Source: JACJWR01 sp963752505 (lineage in GTDB: Bacteria; Actinomycetota; Actinomycetes; S36-B12; UBA10799). From it: a stretch of DNA of 64,000 nt. Where the stretch lies: assembly GCA_963752505.1 (NCBI GenBank), contig CAVVYM010000009.1, positions 1-64,000 of the forward strand, read 5' to 3'. Each line of letters begins with the position of its first letter. The stretch's first letter is position 1. The notes beneath the pieces were generated by a model. The model was not told where the DNA came from, did no database searches, and saw only the letters and a program-made list of their open reading frames with translations. Positions 16,503 to 24,732 of the stretch are shown in pieces. Position numbers and translations under genes: made by a program.

Positions 16503-17828
16503 ATGGCTCCTCCGGATTCACTCCACGATCTCCACGCCGATGTGGTGGCCATCGTCGGCGACCTCATCCGGTTCGATACCTCGAATCCAGGCGACAACTC
16601 CGGCCCTGGGGAACTCGCCGCGGCGGAGTTCTGTGCGGCGCTGCTGCGTGAAGTGGGCTACGAGCCCGAGATCTTCAGCACCACCGCTCCGCACCGCGCC
16701 GGCGTCTCGTTGCTGATCCCAGGGGCGGAATCTGCCCTTCCGCCGCTACTCCTCACCGGGCACCTCGACGTCGTGCCGGCTCCACCCGAGGGCTGGACGC
16801 ATCCACCGTTCTCCGGGCTCATCGACGACGAAGGTGTGATGTGGGGCCGCGGTGCGGTCGACATGAAGGACATGGTCGGCATGATCCTCGCCATCGTCCG
16901 CCACTGGGCGCGCACCGGATACACCCCACGGCGGCCCGTGGCCGTCCTGCTGACTCCGGACGAGGAAGCCGGTGGCCACCACGGCGCGCACTGGATCGTG
17001 CACAACCGCCCGGAACTGCTGCACGGCGCCACGGAAGCCATCGGCGAAGTGGGTGGATTCAGCGTCGATCTGCCCACCGGGCAGCGCATCTATCCCGTGC
17101 AGACGGGGGAGAAGGGGCTGATGTGGATCACCGCAACGGTCGCCGGAACCGCTGGCCACGGATCGCTGATCCACAGCGACAATCCGGTTGAGAAGCTGAT
17201 CCTCGCGCTCGAAGCGCTGGCGAAGCATCCCTTCGGAGTGAGCCTGACCCCGACGATGCAGACGTTCTCCGATGCCGTGGCCAGCCTGATCGGCGAGCAG
17301 CTGGCGTTCGAGGACCACGACCGCCTCATCGAACAGCTCGGTGGATTCGCCACGGTCGTCGGCGCCTCGGTGAAGACCACACTGAATCCCACGATGCTCG
17401 AGGCGGGCTTCAAACACAACGTGGTTCCAGCTCAGGCGACAGCCGGAATGGACGTGCGCTACCTGCCCGGATCGCGCGATGACGTGCTCGCTCACATCGC
17501 AGAGGTCCTGCCAGACGACGCGGCGCTGACCTTCGCCAACGACGACATCGCCCTCGAGACACCCTTCGACGGTCGAATCATCGACGCCATCGTTGAGGTC
17601 ATCGCCAAACGCGACCCTGAGGCCACCGTCGTGCCCTACCTCATGACGGGGGGAACGGACGGCAAAGCCTTTTCCACTCTCGGGGTGCGCTACTTCGGTT
17701 TCTCGCCGCTCCGCCTGGAGGGGATCGCCAGCTTTTGGTCGATGTTCCACGGAGTCAACGAGCGGGTGCCGGTGCGCGGCCTCGAATTCGGCGTCGAGGT
17801 GCTCGACGACGTGCTCCGCCGCCTGTAG
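16503..17828 (+). CDS. M20 family metallopeptidase (dipeptidase/deacylase)
   Basis: 441-residue zinc hydrolase of the M20/ArgE/DapE/CPG2 superfamily. Visible metal and catalytic elements: H87 and D89 in GHLDVVP, D120 in GRGAVDMKD, the E154-E155 pair in TPDEEAGG, and TGGTDGKAF plus SMFHGVNE near the C-terminus. The lid/dimerisation domain (about 190-320) contains TAGHGS. It should hydrolyse an N-acyl or peptide bond in the cytoplasm. The gene is the counterpart of M. tuberculosis Rv2141c, and uppP further on matches Rv2136c, so this is a conserved neighbourhood. Start ATG 16503. Confidence 0.9.
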   Translation: MAPPDSLHDLHADVVAIVGDLIRFDTSNPGDNSGPGELAAAEFCAALLREVGYEPEIFSTTAPHRAGVSLLIPGAESALPPLLLTGHLDVVPAPPEGWTHPPFSGLIDDEGVMWGRGAVDMKDMVGMILAIVRHWARTGYTPRRPVAVLLTPDEEAGGHHGAHWIVHNRPELLHGATEAIGEVGGFSVDLPTGQRIYPVQTGEKGLMWITATVAGTAGHGSLIHSDNPVEKLILALEALAKHPFGVSLTPTMQTFSDAVASLIGEQLAFEDHDRLIEQLGGFATVVGASVKTTLNPTMLEAGFKHNVVPAQATAGMDVRYLPGSRDDVLAHIAEVLPDDAALTFANDDIALETPFDGRIIDAIVEVIAKRDPEATVVPYLMTGGTDGKAFSTLGVRYFGFSPLRLEGIASFWSMFHGVNERVPVRGLEFGVEVLDDVLRRL

Positions 17829-18192
17829 GCCCGCGGCGTTGTGCGGGGGCCGGGCGGGGTCCTCGGTGCCGTGGTCTGGTTCCGCCTCGGCCAGGCTCGG
17901 GGGCCCTGATTGCGCATCCCGGAGTTGTGGCGGTTTCCCGGGGTTTCACCACCGGGATCCTGCGACAACCCCGGGGTCTGCCTGCCGGATTCCCACGTCG
18001 GCACCCGCTTCGTGGCGATGGCCGCATCCCGCCGCAACGCTCATGTGTATCCCCTGCGAGGACGGGGGGCGGCTCAGCCATACCGGCGCGGGGGAGCGGG
18101 GGCGGCGCAGCTATCCCGGCGCGAGGACGGGGGCGGCCATCCGGCGCGAGGGGGCGGCTCAGCCATGCCGGCGCGGGGGGAACGGGCGCGGC
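17829..18192. other. Repeat-rich intergenic region
   Basis: About 360 bp with no supported gene. It contains one member of a dispersed intergenic repeat pair (17913-17983) and most of a five-unit imperfect tandem repeat (18063-18215). Confidence 0.6.
17913..17983 (+). repeat. Dispersed intergenic repeat, member A
   Basis: Shares with 19293-19363 a CCCGG..TTGTG..GGTT.CCCGGGG block and, about 30 nt later, an ACCCCGGGGT.TGC block. The two members have the same orientation and flank the DUF559 gene. The GC-rich CCCGGGG arms could fold. Confidence 0.4.
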
Positions 18193-18215
18193 TCAGCCAT
18201 GCCCGCGCGAGGAGG
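18063..18215. repeat. Five imperfect tandem units of about 30 bp
   Basis: Units share GGCTCAGCCATnCCGGCGCG followed by a G-run, with the third unit shortened. The last unit overlaps the 3' end of the DUF559 gene, and its TCA is that gene's stop codon (TGA on the minus strand). The other units look like duplications of the gene's terminus. The G-runs could form unusual DNA structures. Confidence 0.65.
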
Positions 18216-19083
18216 CGAGGTAGCGGCTGTGGCCTAGTCCGCGGTCGTGGGCGCGCGCAATCGCCGCTGCGACGCGTTGCGTGACACGACGGGGATCCGC
18301 CAACTGATTCCAGACCACGCGCACGCCCTCGAGGCCCAGCTCCACCAGTGCGTCGAATCGTTGCTTCTCCCGCCACAGAACCGACTCAACCGATTCGCCC
18401 AGTTGGTACTTCGACCGACCGTCGAACTCAACGAACACCGAATGTGACCGCAGCATCAGATCCACCCGCCCCACGAAACGCCCACTCCGGTCCCGTATCT
18501 CCACCTGAGACTCGGCGTCGTATCCGGCTTCGGTCAGGATCAGACGGACCCTCGTCTCGCCCGGACTCTCGGCACCCCCGTCCGCCACGCGCAACACTCG
18601 GCGCGCTTGTGCGATGCCACGTCGCCGCCCCGCCTCACGCATCGTCGAGACCAGGTCGGACGCGGTGATGTCCGGGAACCGCAGAGCCTGATCAGCGATG
18701 ACCACGGCATCCACGAACGGTAGACAGGTGGCGCAATCCAGAACCGTTCGGGCCACCGAAGTGGTCACCACGTCATCGACAATGCTGACTGCCCTTTCCG
18801 GCAAGGGACCGGCATGCAGGTGTACGTCGCCCCGCTTCTCACCCTTTGCGCCGCCGGCAACGGCGGTGAGGTGTACCTCGTGGAGATACTCGCGTGGCAC
18901 CCACAATCCGTGCGCCACCGCGGCGGAGGCGTGACTTGCTGCGACGTTGCCGCGGACCATCTGCAGGGCACGCAGGCGGGTGAGGTGATGCTGGTGTGGG
19001 TCGCTGTCACTTGATTCGACGTAGACACCGCGATGCACCCGGTGCAGCGATCGAAGCACGGATCGAATCTCGGAACTGTCCAT
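18193..19083 (-). CDS. DUF559 / AbiEi-like domain protein
   Basis: About 296 residues from ATG 19083 (an upstream TTG would add five). The N-terminal half resembles the AbiEi-type winged-helix proteins common in actinobacteria: RSLHRVHRGVYVE, then the HASAAVAHGLWVP helix. The C-terminal half is a DUF559/Vsr-like endonuclease fold: LILTEAGY, VEIRDRSGRFVGRVDLMLRSH (Asp on the strand), VFVEFDGRSKY (Glu and Asp), and a final VWNQL strand and helix. Many actinobacteria carry several such genes; their function is not settled. The C-terminus (SSRGHG) runs into a tandem repeat. Both sides are repeat-rich, suggesting an accessory position. Confidence 0.8.
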   Translation of the reverse strand: MDSSEIRSVLRSLHRVHRGVYVESSDSDPHQHHLTRLRALQMVRGNVAASHASAAVAHGLWVPREYLHEVHLTAVAGGAKGEKRGDVHLHAGPLPERAVSIVDDVVTTSVARTVLDCATCLPFVDAVVIADQALRFPDITASDLVSTMREAGRRRGIAQARRVLRVADGGAESPGETRVRLILTEAGYDAESQVEIRDRSGRFVGRVDLMLRSHSVFVEFDGRSKYQLGESVESVLWREKQRFDALVELGLEGVRVVWNQLADPRRVTQRVAAAIARAHDRGLGHSRYLASSRGHG

Positions 19084-19292
19084 ACCCTGGGAGCGCAAAC
19101 CGGAGGGCGTGACGAGTTCGGGCTGTCCGGCGACTCACTGGCCGCCGCGACGGATTCGATTCCCCCATCGAGTAATCCTTGCGCATCTCAGCTCACCGCG
19201 AGCGCACTATCCACAGCCCGCCGGCAGGCTCCGAATAGGCAGCCTGCGCTAGTCGAGTTCACCGCTACGGGGGCTACGTCCGGGGCGATGAG

Positions 19293-19363
19293 CCGCAATT
19301 CCCGGGCCTTGTGCAGGTTCCCGGGGGTGGGTTTACGGGGTGTGGGTGATACCCCGGGGTTTG
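19293..19363 (+). repeat. Dispersed intergenic repeat, member B
   Basis: Counterpart of 17913-17983; see that entry for the shared blocks. Confidence 0.4.
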
Positions 19364-19364
19364 C

Positions 19365-19470
19365 GGGCGGCGCGGCGGCGGCGGCGGCGGGCGGCGGCGG
19401 CGCGGCGGAGGCGGCGAGGCGGCGGACGGCGGCGCGGCGGAGGCGCGGCGGGGGCCCCGGCGGGCGCCGC
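19365..19470. repeat. GCG/CGG low-complexity tract
   Basis: About 100 bp made almost only of G and C in irregular GGC/GCG/GAG triplet-like runs, directly past the 3' end of the aldo/keto reductase gene. Confidence 0.7.
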
Positions 19471-19472
19471 CC

Positions 19473-20453
19473 CTAGCGCTGGTTCCAGCCGTGGTCGGGG
19501 TAGCCCAGCGGGATCGCCGACACGTCGTCGAGGGCCTGGCGAATCTCCGCCGGCAACTCGACCTCCTCGCTGGCCACCGCCTGGGCGGCATGCGAGGGTG
19601 TGCGCATCCCCACGATCGGGGCCACTACCGAGGGTCGATCCCGCACCCACGCCAGCGCCACCTGCACCGGACTCACGTCGAGCCCAGTGGAAGCCGTGAC
19701 CACCGCGTCCACGATCCCCTTGGCCCGCTCCGTGAAGTACGGCTGCACGAACTGCGCGAACGACTGGCTGGCCCCGCGGCTGTCGTTGGGCGTCCCATTG
19801 CGGTACTTGCCGGTGAGGACCCCGCGACCCAGCGGGGACCACGGGAGCAGCCCGACCCCGAGCTGCTGCGCCGCCGGCACCACCTCGCGCTCGACACCGC
19901 GGTTGAGCAGGGAGTATTCAACCTGATTCCCGGCAATCGTCACGCGCCCGGGCACCGCCCGCTGCGACGTCGCCGCCGAGGCCAACTGCCACCCGCAGTA
20001 GTTCGACACACCCACGTAGCGCACCTTGCCCGAGCGCACGGCGCCGTCAACGACGGACAGGGTCTCCTCAAGGGGGGTCAGCGGATCCCAGGCATGCAAC
20101 TGCCACAGGTCGATGTGGTCGGTGCGCAGGCGGCGCAGCGAGGCCTCCAACGACGCCATGAGGTGCCCCCGCGAGGCGTCGAATCGACGATCGGTGCCCG
20201 GCCGCGACACTGCCTTGGTGGCCAAGATGACTTGGTCGCGCACCTCCATCTCGCTCAGCAGTCGCCCGATCAGGTGCTCTGATTCGCCCTCGGTGTACAC
20301 GTCGGCGGTGTCGATCAGCGTGCCGCCGGCCTCGAGGAAAGTCGTGAGGATCTCGCGCGCGTCGTACTCGTCGGTGTCGCGGCCCCACGTCATGGTGCCG
20401 AGGCCGAGGCGACTGACGCGCAGACCGGTGTTTCCCAAAGGACGTTGTTCCAC
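19473..20453 (-). CDS. Aldo/keto reductase
   Basis: 326 residues from GTG 20453 (VEQRPLGNTGLRVSRLGLG). NADPH-dependent oxidoreductase of the AKR superfamily, TIM-barrel fold. Seen: the N-terminal RPLGNTGLRVSRLGLGTMTW; TLIDTADVYTEGESE with the catalytic Asp and Tyr; the catalytic Lys in ILATKA; HIDLWQLHAWD with the His; and GVSNYCGWQL. The start was chosen because TAGATT lies 7 nt upstream, and the longer ATG version adds a 24-residue extension not typical of the family. Substrate is not readable; closest in style to general aldehyde/ketone reductases. Divergent from the LLM oxidoreductase gene. Confidence 0.9.
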   Translation of the reverse strand: MEQRPLGNTGLRVSRLGLGTMTWGRDTDEYDAREILTTFLEAGGTLIDTADVYTEGESEHLIGRLLSEMEVRDQVILATKAVSRPGTDRRFDASRGHLMASLEASLRRLRTDHIDLWQLHAWDPLTPLEETLSVVDGAVRSGKVRYVGVSNYCGWQLASAATSQRAVPGRVTIAGNQVEYSLLNRGVEREVVPAAQQLGVGLLPWSPLGRGVLTGKYRNGTPNDSRGASQSFAQFVQPYFTERAKGIVDAVVTASTGLDVSPVQVALAWVRDRPSVVAPIVGMRTPSHAAQAVASEEVELPAEIRQALDDVSAIPLGYPDHGWNQR

Positions 20454-20460
20454 GGGAAGC

Positions 20461-20466
20461 AATCTA
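20461..20466 (-). promoter_or_regulatory. -10 hexamer TAGATT of aldo/keto reductase gene
   Basis: Ends 7 nt before GTG 20453 on the minus strand; leaderless arrangement. Confidence 0.5.
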
Positions 20467-20513
20467 CCCGCTCGCAGCGGTGGGTCATACCCGAGTCGTG
20501 GGGCGCACCGGCG

Positions 20514-20519
20514 TAGGCT
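20514..20519 (+). promoter_or_regulatory. -10 hexamer TAGGCT of LLM oxidoreductase gene
   Basis: Ends 8 nt before ATG 20528; leaderless arrangement. Divergent from the TAGATT at 20461-20466. Confidence 0.5.
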
Positions 20520-20527
20520 CGCCAACC

Positions 20528-21575
20528 ATGGACTTGGGTCTTAACCTCGGCTACTGGGGCATGGGCAACGATGCGGAGAATCTCGAGCTGGCGAGGGAGG
20601 CGGATCGGCTCGGCTACCGGGTGGTCTGGGCAGCCGAAGCCTACGGCTCCGACGCCGTCACCGTGCTCACCTGGATCGCCGCGCAGACGGAGAACATCGA
20701 CGTCGGTAGCGCCGTCATGCAGATTCCCGGCCGCACGCCAGCGAACACGGCAATGACCGCAGCCACCCTCGACACCCTCTCGAACGGCCGCTTCCGGCTC
20801 GGTCTGGGAGTGTCCGGCCCGCAGGTCTCCGAGGGCTGGCACGGGGTCCGGTTCGCCAAGCCGCTGGCCCGCACCCGCGAGTACATCAGCATCGTCAACA
20901 AGGCGCTGGCGCGGGAACGCCTGTCGGTACGAAGGCGAGTTCTTCACTCTGCCGCTTCCCGACGGTCCCGGCAAGGCGTTGACGCTCACCGTTCACCCGG
21001 TGCGTGAGCACATTCCCACCTATCTCGCCGCCATCGGGCCCAAGAACCTCGAGTTGGCCGGCGAACTGTTCGACGGCTGGCTGGCCATCTTCTACTCACC
21101 CGAATTCGCCGACGAATTGCTGGATTCGATCAAGACCGGCCGGGCGAAGGTCGGCAAGACCCTTGAGGGGTTTGACGTGGTGCCCACGGTTCCAGTGGTG
21201 ATCGGCGACGACCTTGAGGCGTGCGCGGCCCCGCTGCGCGCCTACGCGGCGCTTTACGTGGGCGGCATGGGCAGCCGCGACCGCAACTTCTACAACCAAC
21301 TGGCCACCCGCATGGGCTATGGCGAAGCCGCCGAGGAGGTGCAGAACCGCTACCTGGGCAAGGACGTGGCCGGGGCGATGGCCGCGGTGCCGTTCGAGTT
21401 CATCGACCGCACCTGCCTGATCGGGCCGCGCGAGCGCATTCGCGAGCGGCTGCACGCCTACGCCGATGCCGGCGTCACCACGCTGACGGTCGCGACCTAC
21501 GCCGGTTCGTTGGACGAACGCATCAACACCGTGCGCACCATGGTCGAACTCCTGGATGAGGCAGGCCTGGCGTGA
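20528..21575 (+). pseudogene. F420-type luciferase-like (LLM) oxidoreductase, frameshifted
   Basis: The first part (MDLGLNLGYWGMGNDAENL to NKALARERLS) and the second part (HIPTYLAAIGPKNLELAGE to the end at 21575) together make one LLM-class flavin/F420 oxidoreductase of about 348 residues. They are joined by changing frame at the doubled G 20926-20927: removing one G restores SYEGEFFTLPLPDGPGK. So there is a one-base insertion, either real or a sequence error. Family features: the GNTAMTAATLDTLSNGRFRLGLGVSGP-type core and GWHGVRFAKPLARTREYI. It would use F420H2 or FMNH2 on an unknown substrate. The stop overlaps the uppP start by 4 nt, so the genes are translationally coupled. Confidence 0.8.
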
Positions 21576-22390
21576 GTTGGTTCGAGGCCATTGTCCTCGG
21601 GATCATCCAGGGCCTCACCGAGTTTCTGCCCATCTCATCGAGCGGGCACTTGCTGATCCTGTCTCAGATCTTCGGTTGGGACGATCCGGGCGCCGCCTTC
21701 ACCGCGGTCAGCCAAATCGGTACCGAGGCCGCGGTGCTGATCTACTTCCGCCGCGACATCTGGCGGATCATCTCGACCTGGACCAAGTCGTTGTACACAC
21801 CCGCCTTGCGAGGCCAGATCGATGCCCGGATGGGCTGGTACGTGATTGTGGGCACCATACCGATCGGCTTCTTCGGCTACTTCTTCTCCGACCAGATCGA
21901 GACCGCCGCCCGCAACCTATGGCTGGTGGCCACCGTGCTGATCGTGTTCGGCATCATCCTGGGCATTGCCGATCGGATCGGACGCAAGACCCGAGAACTC
22001 GAGACCCTCTCGATGCGCAGCGGCCTGCTGTTCGGTTTCGGCCAGGCCTTGGCGTTGATTCCGGGCGTATCCAGATCCGGGGCCACCATCACCACAGGGC
22101 TGTTCATGGGCTTCAACCGGGAAGCCGCCACCCGGTATGCGTTCCTGCTGGCGATCCCGGCGGTGCTTGCCTCCGGGCTCTTCCAGGCCACCAAGATCGG
22201 TGAGGAAGCCAACGTCCCCTGGGGCCAAACGATCGTGGCGACGATCATCGCCTTCATCGTCGGCTACCTGGTGATCGCCTGGCTGATTCGCTACGTCGCC
22301 ACCAATTCGTACATGCCGTTCGTGATCTACCGCGTGGTCGTCGGGTCGCTGGTGTTGGTGCTCCTCGGCGCGGGCGTGCTCACCACCTGA
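21572..22390 (+). CDS. uppP: Undecaprenyl-diphosphatase UppP/BacA
   Basis: 272-residue multi-pass membrane phosphatase that recycles undecaprenyl pyrophosphate to the monophosphate for cell-wall lipid carriers, and can give bacitracin resistance. Diagnostic motifs: GLTEFLPISSSGHL with the catalytic Glu and Ser/His near residue 15-30, and PGVSRSGATIT near 165. About seven to eight hydrophobic segments. The start is GTG 21572, overlapping the TGA of the LLM gene (GTGA), so coupling is likely. M. tuberculosis has uppP (Rv2136c) in the same neighbourhood next to Rv2135c and Rv2134c. Confidence 0.95.
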   Translation: MSWFEAIVLGIIQGLTEFLPISSSGHLLILSQIFGWDDPGAAFTAVSQIGTEAAVLIYFRRDIWRIISTWTKSLYTPALRGQIDARMGWYVIVGTIPIGFFGYFFSDQIETAARNLWLVATVLIVFGIILGIADRIGRKTRELETLSMRSGLLFGFGQALALIPGVSRSGATITTGLFMGFNREAATRYAFLLAIPAVLASGLFQATKIGEEANVPWGQTIVATIIAFIVGYLVIAWLIRYVATNSYMPFVIYRVVVGSLVLVLLGAGVLTT

Positions 22391-22402
22391 GCCGCTGCGC
22401 TC

Positions 22403-22443
22403 AAAGCCACCCGCTGAAAGCCGCCCGCTAAAGCCACCCGCTG
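22403..22443. repeat. Three 13-14 bp direct repeats at the 3' end of corA
   Basis: AAAGCCACCCGCTG (22403-22416), AAAGCCGCCCGCT (22417-22429) and AAAGCCACCCGCTG (22430-22443). The last unit encodes the C-terminal Ser-Gly-Trp-Leu of CorA, and the repeats include its stop codon. Confidence 0.7.
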
Positions 22444-23477
22444 CGCTTGAATCCGCGATACAGCAGGAAGCACACCACGGCCATCAGACCGAGTACCAGC
22501 GGGTAGCCGAATTCCCAGGACAGTTCCGGCATGTCCTGGAAGTTCATGCCGTAGATGCCCGCGGTCATGGTGGGCACGGCGGCGATCGCCACCCACGCCG
22601 AGATTCGCCGCATGTCGGCGTTCTGCTGCAAGTCTTGGCGGGCGGTGGCCGCCATCAGCAGCGCCATCAGCAGATTGTCGTTGGTCTCGGTGGAGTCGCG
22701 TACCCGCATCAGGTGGTCGCTGATATCGCTGAACAGGGGTCCGAAGGTCGGGCGCAGCTCCGCGGGCCCTGAGTTCACCAACTCGGCCGCGACCCTCGTC
22801 AGCGGCGCAGCCGCGCGTCGAAGCTCGAGATTCTCCCGCTTCAGGCGGTAGACCGCTTCTGGGTTGGACGGGCGAGGGGAGAAGATGTCCTCCTCAAGGT
22901 GCTCGATATCGACGTTGATTTCCTCGGCGACGTTGAGGTACTCGTCCACCACGTGGTCCATGATGCCGTGCAGCACCGCGGGTGGGCCGTGTCGGAGGAA
23001 TTCGGGCCGCGACTCCAGATCACGTCGCACGTCGTCGAGATCCCCGAGCGGGCCGAGCCGGATCGTGATCATGAAGTGCGGACCGATGAAGGCCGAGAGT
23101 TGCCCGGTCTCCACATCTGAGGTCCGTTCGACGTAGGTGAGCAGTTTCATGACCAAGAAGTCGTAGTCATCGCGTGGATCCAACTTCGTGGGGTGGTGCG
23201 GATTCAGCGCATCGTCGAGGTAGAGAGGATCCAGGCCGAAGACCTTGCCGACGAGGTCGAGTTCGACTTTCGTGGGGTGCGAGAGGCCGAGCCAGGCGAA
23301 CGATCCGGGTTCTTCACGAGCGGTGGCAGCCATCTGCTCCACGTGCTCGGCGAGTCCCGGCGAGCCGGGCAGCTCGCCGCGGAAGAAGGGCGATTCGCTG
23401 CTGCGCTTGCCGTCGGAGTACAGGCCGAGTCCGCGGATCACGATGGTAGTAAACACCGAATCGCGCCTCGGCGACAT
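22428..23477 (-). CDS. corA: CorA-type magnesium/cobalt transporter
   Basis: 349 residues, 2-TM-GxN family divalent cation channel in the cytoplasmic membrane, working as a pentamer. The C-terminal end has the two membrane helices (about 285-308 and 322-342) with the YGMNF selectivity motif between them. The long cytoplasmic N-terminal domain has typical coiled segments (LNVAEEINVDIEHLEEDIFSP, then the long LKRENLELRRAAAPL helix). Start ATG 23477 overlaps the -10 of the divergent phosphatase gene; GTG at codon 8 is an alternative. The last codons lie in a short repeat. Confidence 0.92.
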   Translation of the reverse strand: MSPRRDSVFTTIVIRGLGLYSDGKRSSESPFFRGELPGSPGLAEHVEQMAATAREEPGSFAWLGLSHPTKVELDLVGKVFGLDPLYLDDALNPHHPTKLDPRDDYDFLVMKLLTYVERTSDVETGQLSAFIGPHFMITIRLGPLGDLDDVRRDLESRPEFLRHGPPAVLHGIMDHVVDEYLNVAEEINVDIEHLEEDIFSPRPSNPEAVYRLKRENLELRRAAAPLTRVAAELVNSGPAELRPTFGPLFSDISDHLMRVRDSTETNDNLLMALLMAATARQDLQQNADMRRISAWVAIAAVPTMTAGIYGMNFQDMPELSWEFGYPLVLGLMAVVCFLLYRGFKRSGWL

Positions 23478-23482
23478 AGGGT
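23477..23482 (+). promoter_or_regulatory. -10 hexamer TAGGGT of histidine phosphatase gene
   Basis: 6 nt before ATG 23489. The hexamer begins on the first base of the divergent corA start codon and lies by the palindrome GGGTTAACCC (23479-23488), so the two genes have almost no space between their starts. Confidence 0.5.
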
Positions 23483-23488
23483 TAACCC

Positions 23489-24177
23489 ATGACGCGGGCG
23501 ATTCTTGTGCGGCACGGCCAAACGACGGCGAATGCCGCGGGGGTATTGGCCGGGCGCAGTGAGGTGGAGCTCAACGACGCCGGCCGACGCGACGCGCAGG
23601 AGCTCGGCGAGACACTGGCTGGCATCCCGCTGCGAGCCGCGATCGTGAGCCCGATGCTGCGCACCCGGCAGACAGCTGAGTTGCTCCTGGACGCGCGCGA
23701 GCAGACGGTTGAGGTGGAGATCGACGAGGGCCTCGCGGAGGTGGAGTACGGGGAGTGGACCGGCCTCGCCTTGGCCGACCTCGCTAAGGATCCGCTGTGG
23801 GCCACTGTCCAGTCCCACCCGGCGTCGGTCACGTTTCCCGGGGGGAGTCGATGGCGCACATGTCGGCCCGGGCCGTGGCGAGTGTGCGGGGGTGGTGCGC
23901 GCGATTGGACAGCGCCGACGACGACGCGAACGCCGGAAGCGCCAACCTGCTCGTGGTGTCGCACGGCGACGTGATCAAGGCGATCCTCGCCGATGCATTG
24001 GGGATGCACCTCGACACCTTCCAGCGCATCGTGGTGCATCCGGCCTCAGTCTCGGTGGTCAACTTCGCGCAGGGTCGGCCCTTCGTGGAACGGCTCAACG
24101 ACTGCAATGGCAATTACCAGGATCTGACCGGTCGGGGTCCGGCCGTGGCGGTGCCGGGCGGTACGGAAGGTAGGTAG
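23489..24177 (+). pseudogene. Histidine phosphatase (phosphoglycerate mutase-like), frameshifted
   Basis: The N-terminal part has the phosphohistidine motif LVRHGQTTAN (H9) and continues to VTFPGG. The rest (ESMAHMSARAVASVRGW, then VVSHGDVIKAILADALGM with the second His) is in another frame and ends at 24177. The frames join at a run of six G (23840-23845); a seventh G would give FPGGESM, the expected family sequence. The product would be about 229 residues, the counterpart of M. tuberculosis Rv2135c. The lesion may be a homopolymer error or a true mutation. Directly followed by the DUF3090 gene, as in mycobacteria. Confidence 0.85.
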
Positions 24178-24180
24178 AGT
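24175..24180 (+). promoter_or_regulatory. -10 hexamer TAGAGT of DUF3090 gene
   Basis: Overlaps the stop region of the phosphatase gene and ends 6 nt before GTG 24187; suggests its own leaderless transcript. Confidence 0.5.
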
Positions 24181-24186
24181 CGAATC

Positions 24187-24732
24187 GTGCCCAGAATCGT
24201 CACCGATCACGGAACGCCTGACCGGTTCGTCGCCGGCACCATCGGCATGCCAGGCGAACGCACCTTCTACCTGCAATCGCACAAGGACGCCCACGTCGTC
24301 ACCGTCGTGCTGGAGAAGCAGCAGGTGGCGCTGCTGGCCGAGAAGCTCATCGAGATGCTGGACGAGGTGGGCCGCACCGACGAGGAGGTGGCCGCCGATC
24401 CGCCAGCGCCAGAGGACCTGGAACCGCTGGAAGTGCCCGTGACAGAGGCGTTCCGGGTCGGTGCCTTTGGTATCGGTTGGGACACCGGCACCCGGCGCGT
24501 GGTGATCGAGATTCACGCCGCGACCGACAGCGACGACGTGCCGGACATCGGCGACGATGAAGCCGACGGCCCGGAGTGCCTGCGGGTGTGGCTGCCAGCC
24601 GGGCAGGTGCGCGCCTTCGCCAAGCGATCCTCGGCGCTGATCGCGGCCGGGCGCCCACCGTGCCCGTTCTGCCACCTACCGCTTGATCCGGGTGGACACA
24701 TCTGTCCGCGGGCGAACGGCTACCGACGCTGA
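24187..24732 (+). CDS. DUF3090 family protein
   Basis: 181 residues from GTG 24187. Actinobacterial DUF3090, counterpart of M. tuberculosis Rv2134c. Seen: the DRFVAGTIGMPGERTFYLQ start, VVLEKQQVALLAEKLIEMLDE helix, FRVGAFGIGWD strand, and CLRVWLPAGQVRAFAKRSSALIAAGRPPCPFCHLPLDPGGHICPR at the end (a likely zinc site with two CPxC/Cys pairs). Function unknown; the gene is consistently next to the SCO1664-like gene and mshC in actinobacteria. Its TGA overlaps the next gene's proposed CTG start. Confidence 0.88.
   Translation: MPRIVTDHGTPDRFVAGTIGMPGERTFYLQSHKDAHVVTVVLEKQQVALLAEKLIEMLDEVGRTDEEVAADPPAPEDLEPLEVPVTEAFRVGAFGIGWDTGTRRVVIEIHAATDSDDVPDIGDDEADGPECLRVWLPAGQVRAFAKRSSALIAAGRPPCPFCHLPLDPGGHICPRANGYRR

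Larger units (their letters stand above)
19084..19472. other. Intergenic region with GC-rich low-complexity DNA
   Basis: About 390 bp between convergent sequence contexts. It holds member B of the dispersed repeat and a run of CGG/GCG-like sequence at 19365-19470. No supported gene. Confidence 0.55.

Noticed and set aside
18063..18215. CRISPR-like array
   Set aside because: Units are imperfect, contiguous with no unique spacers, and derive from a gene's 3' end; no cas genes.
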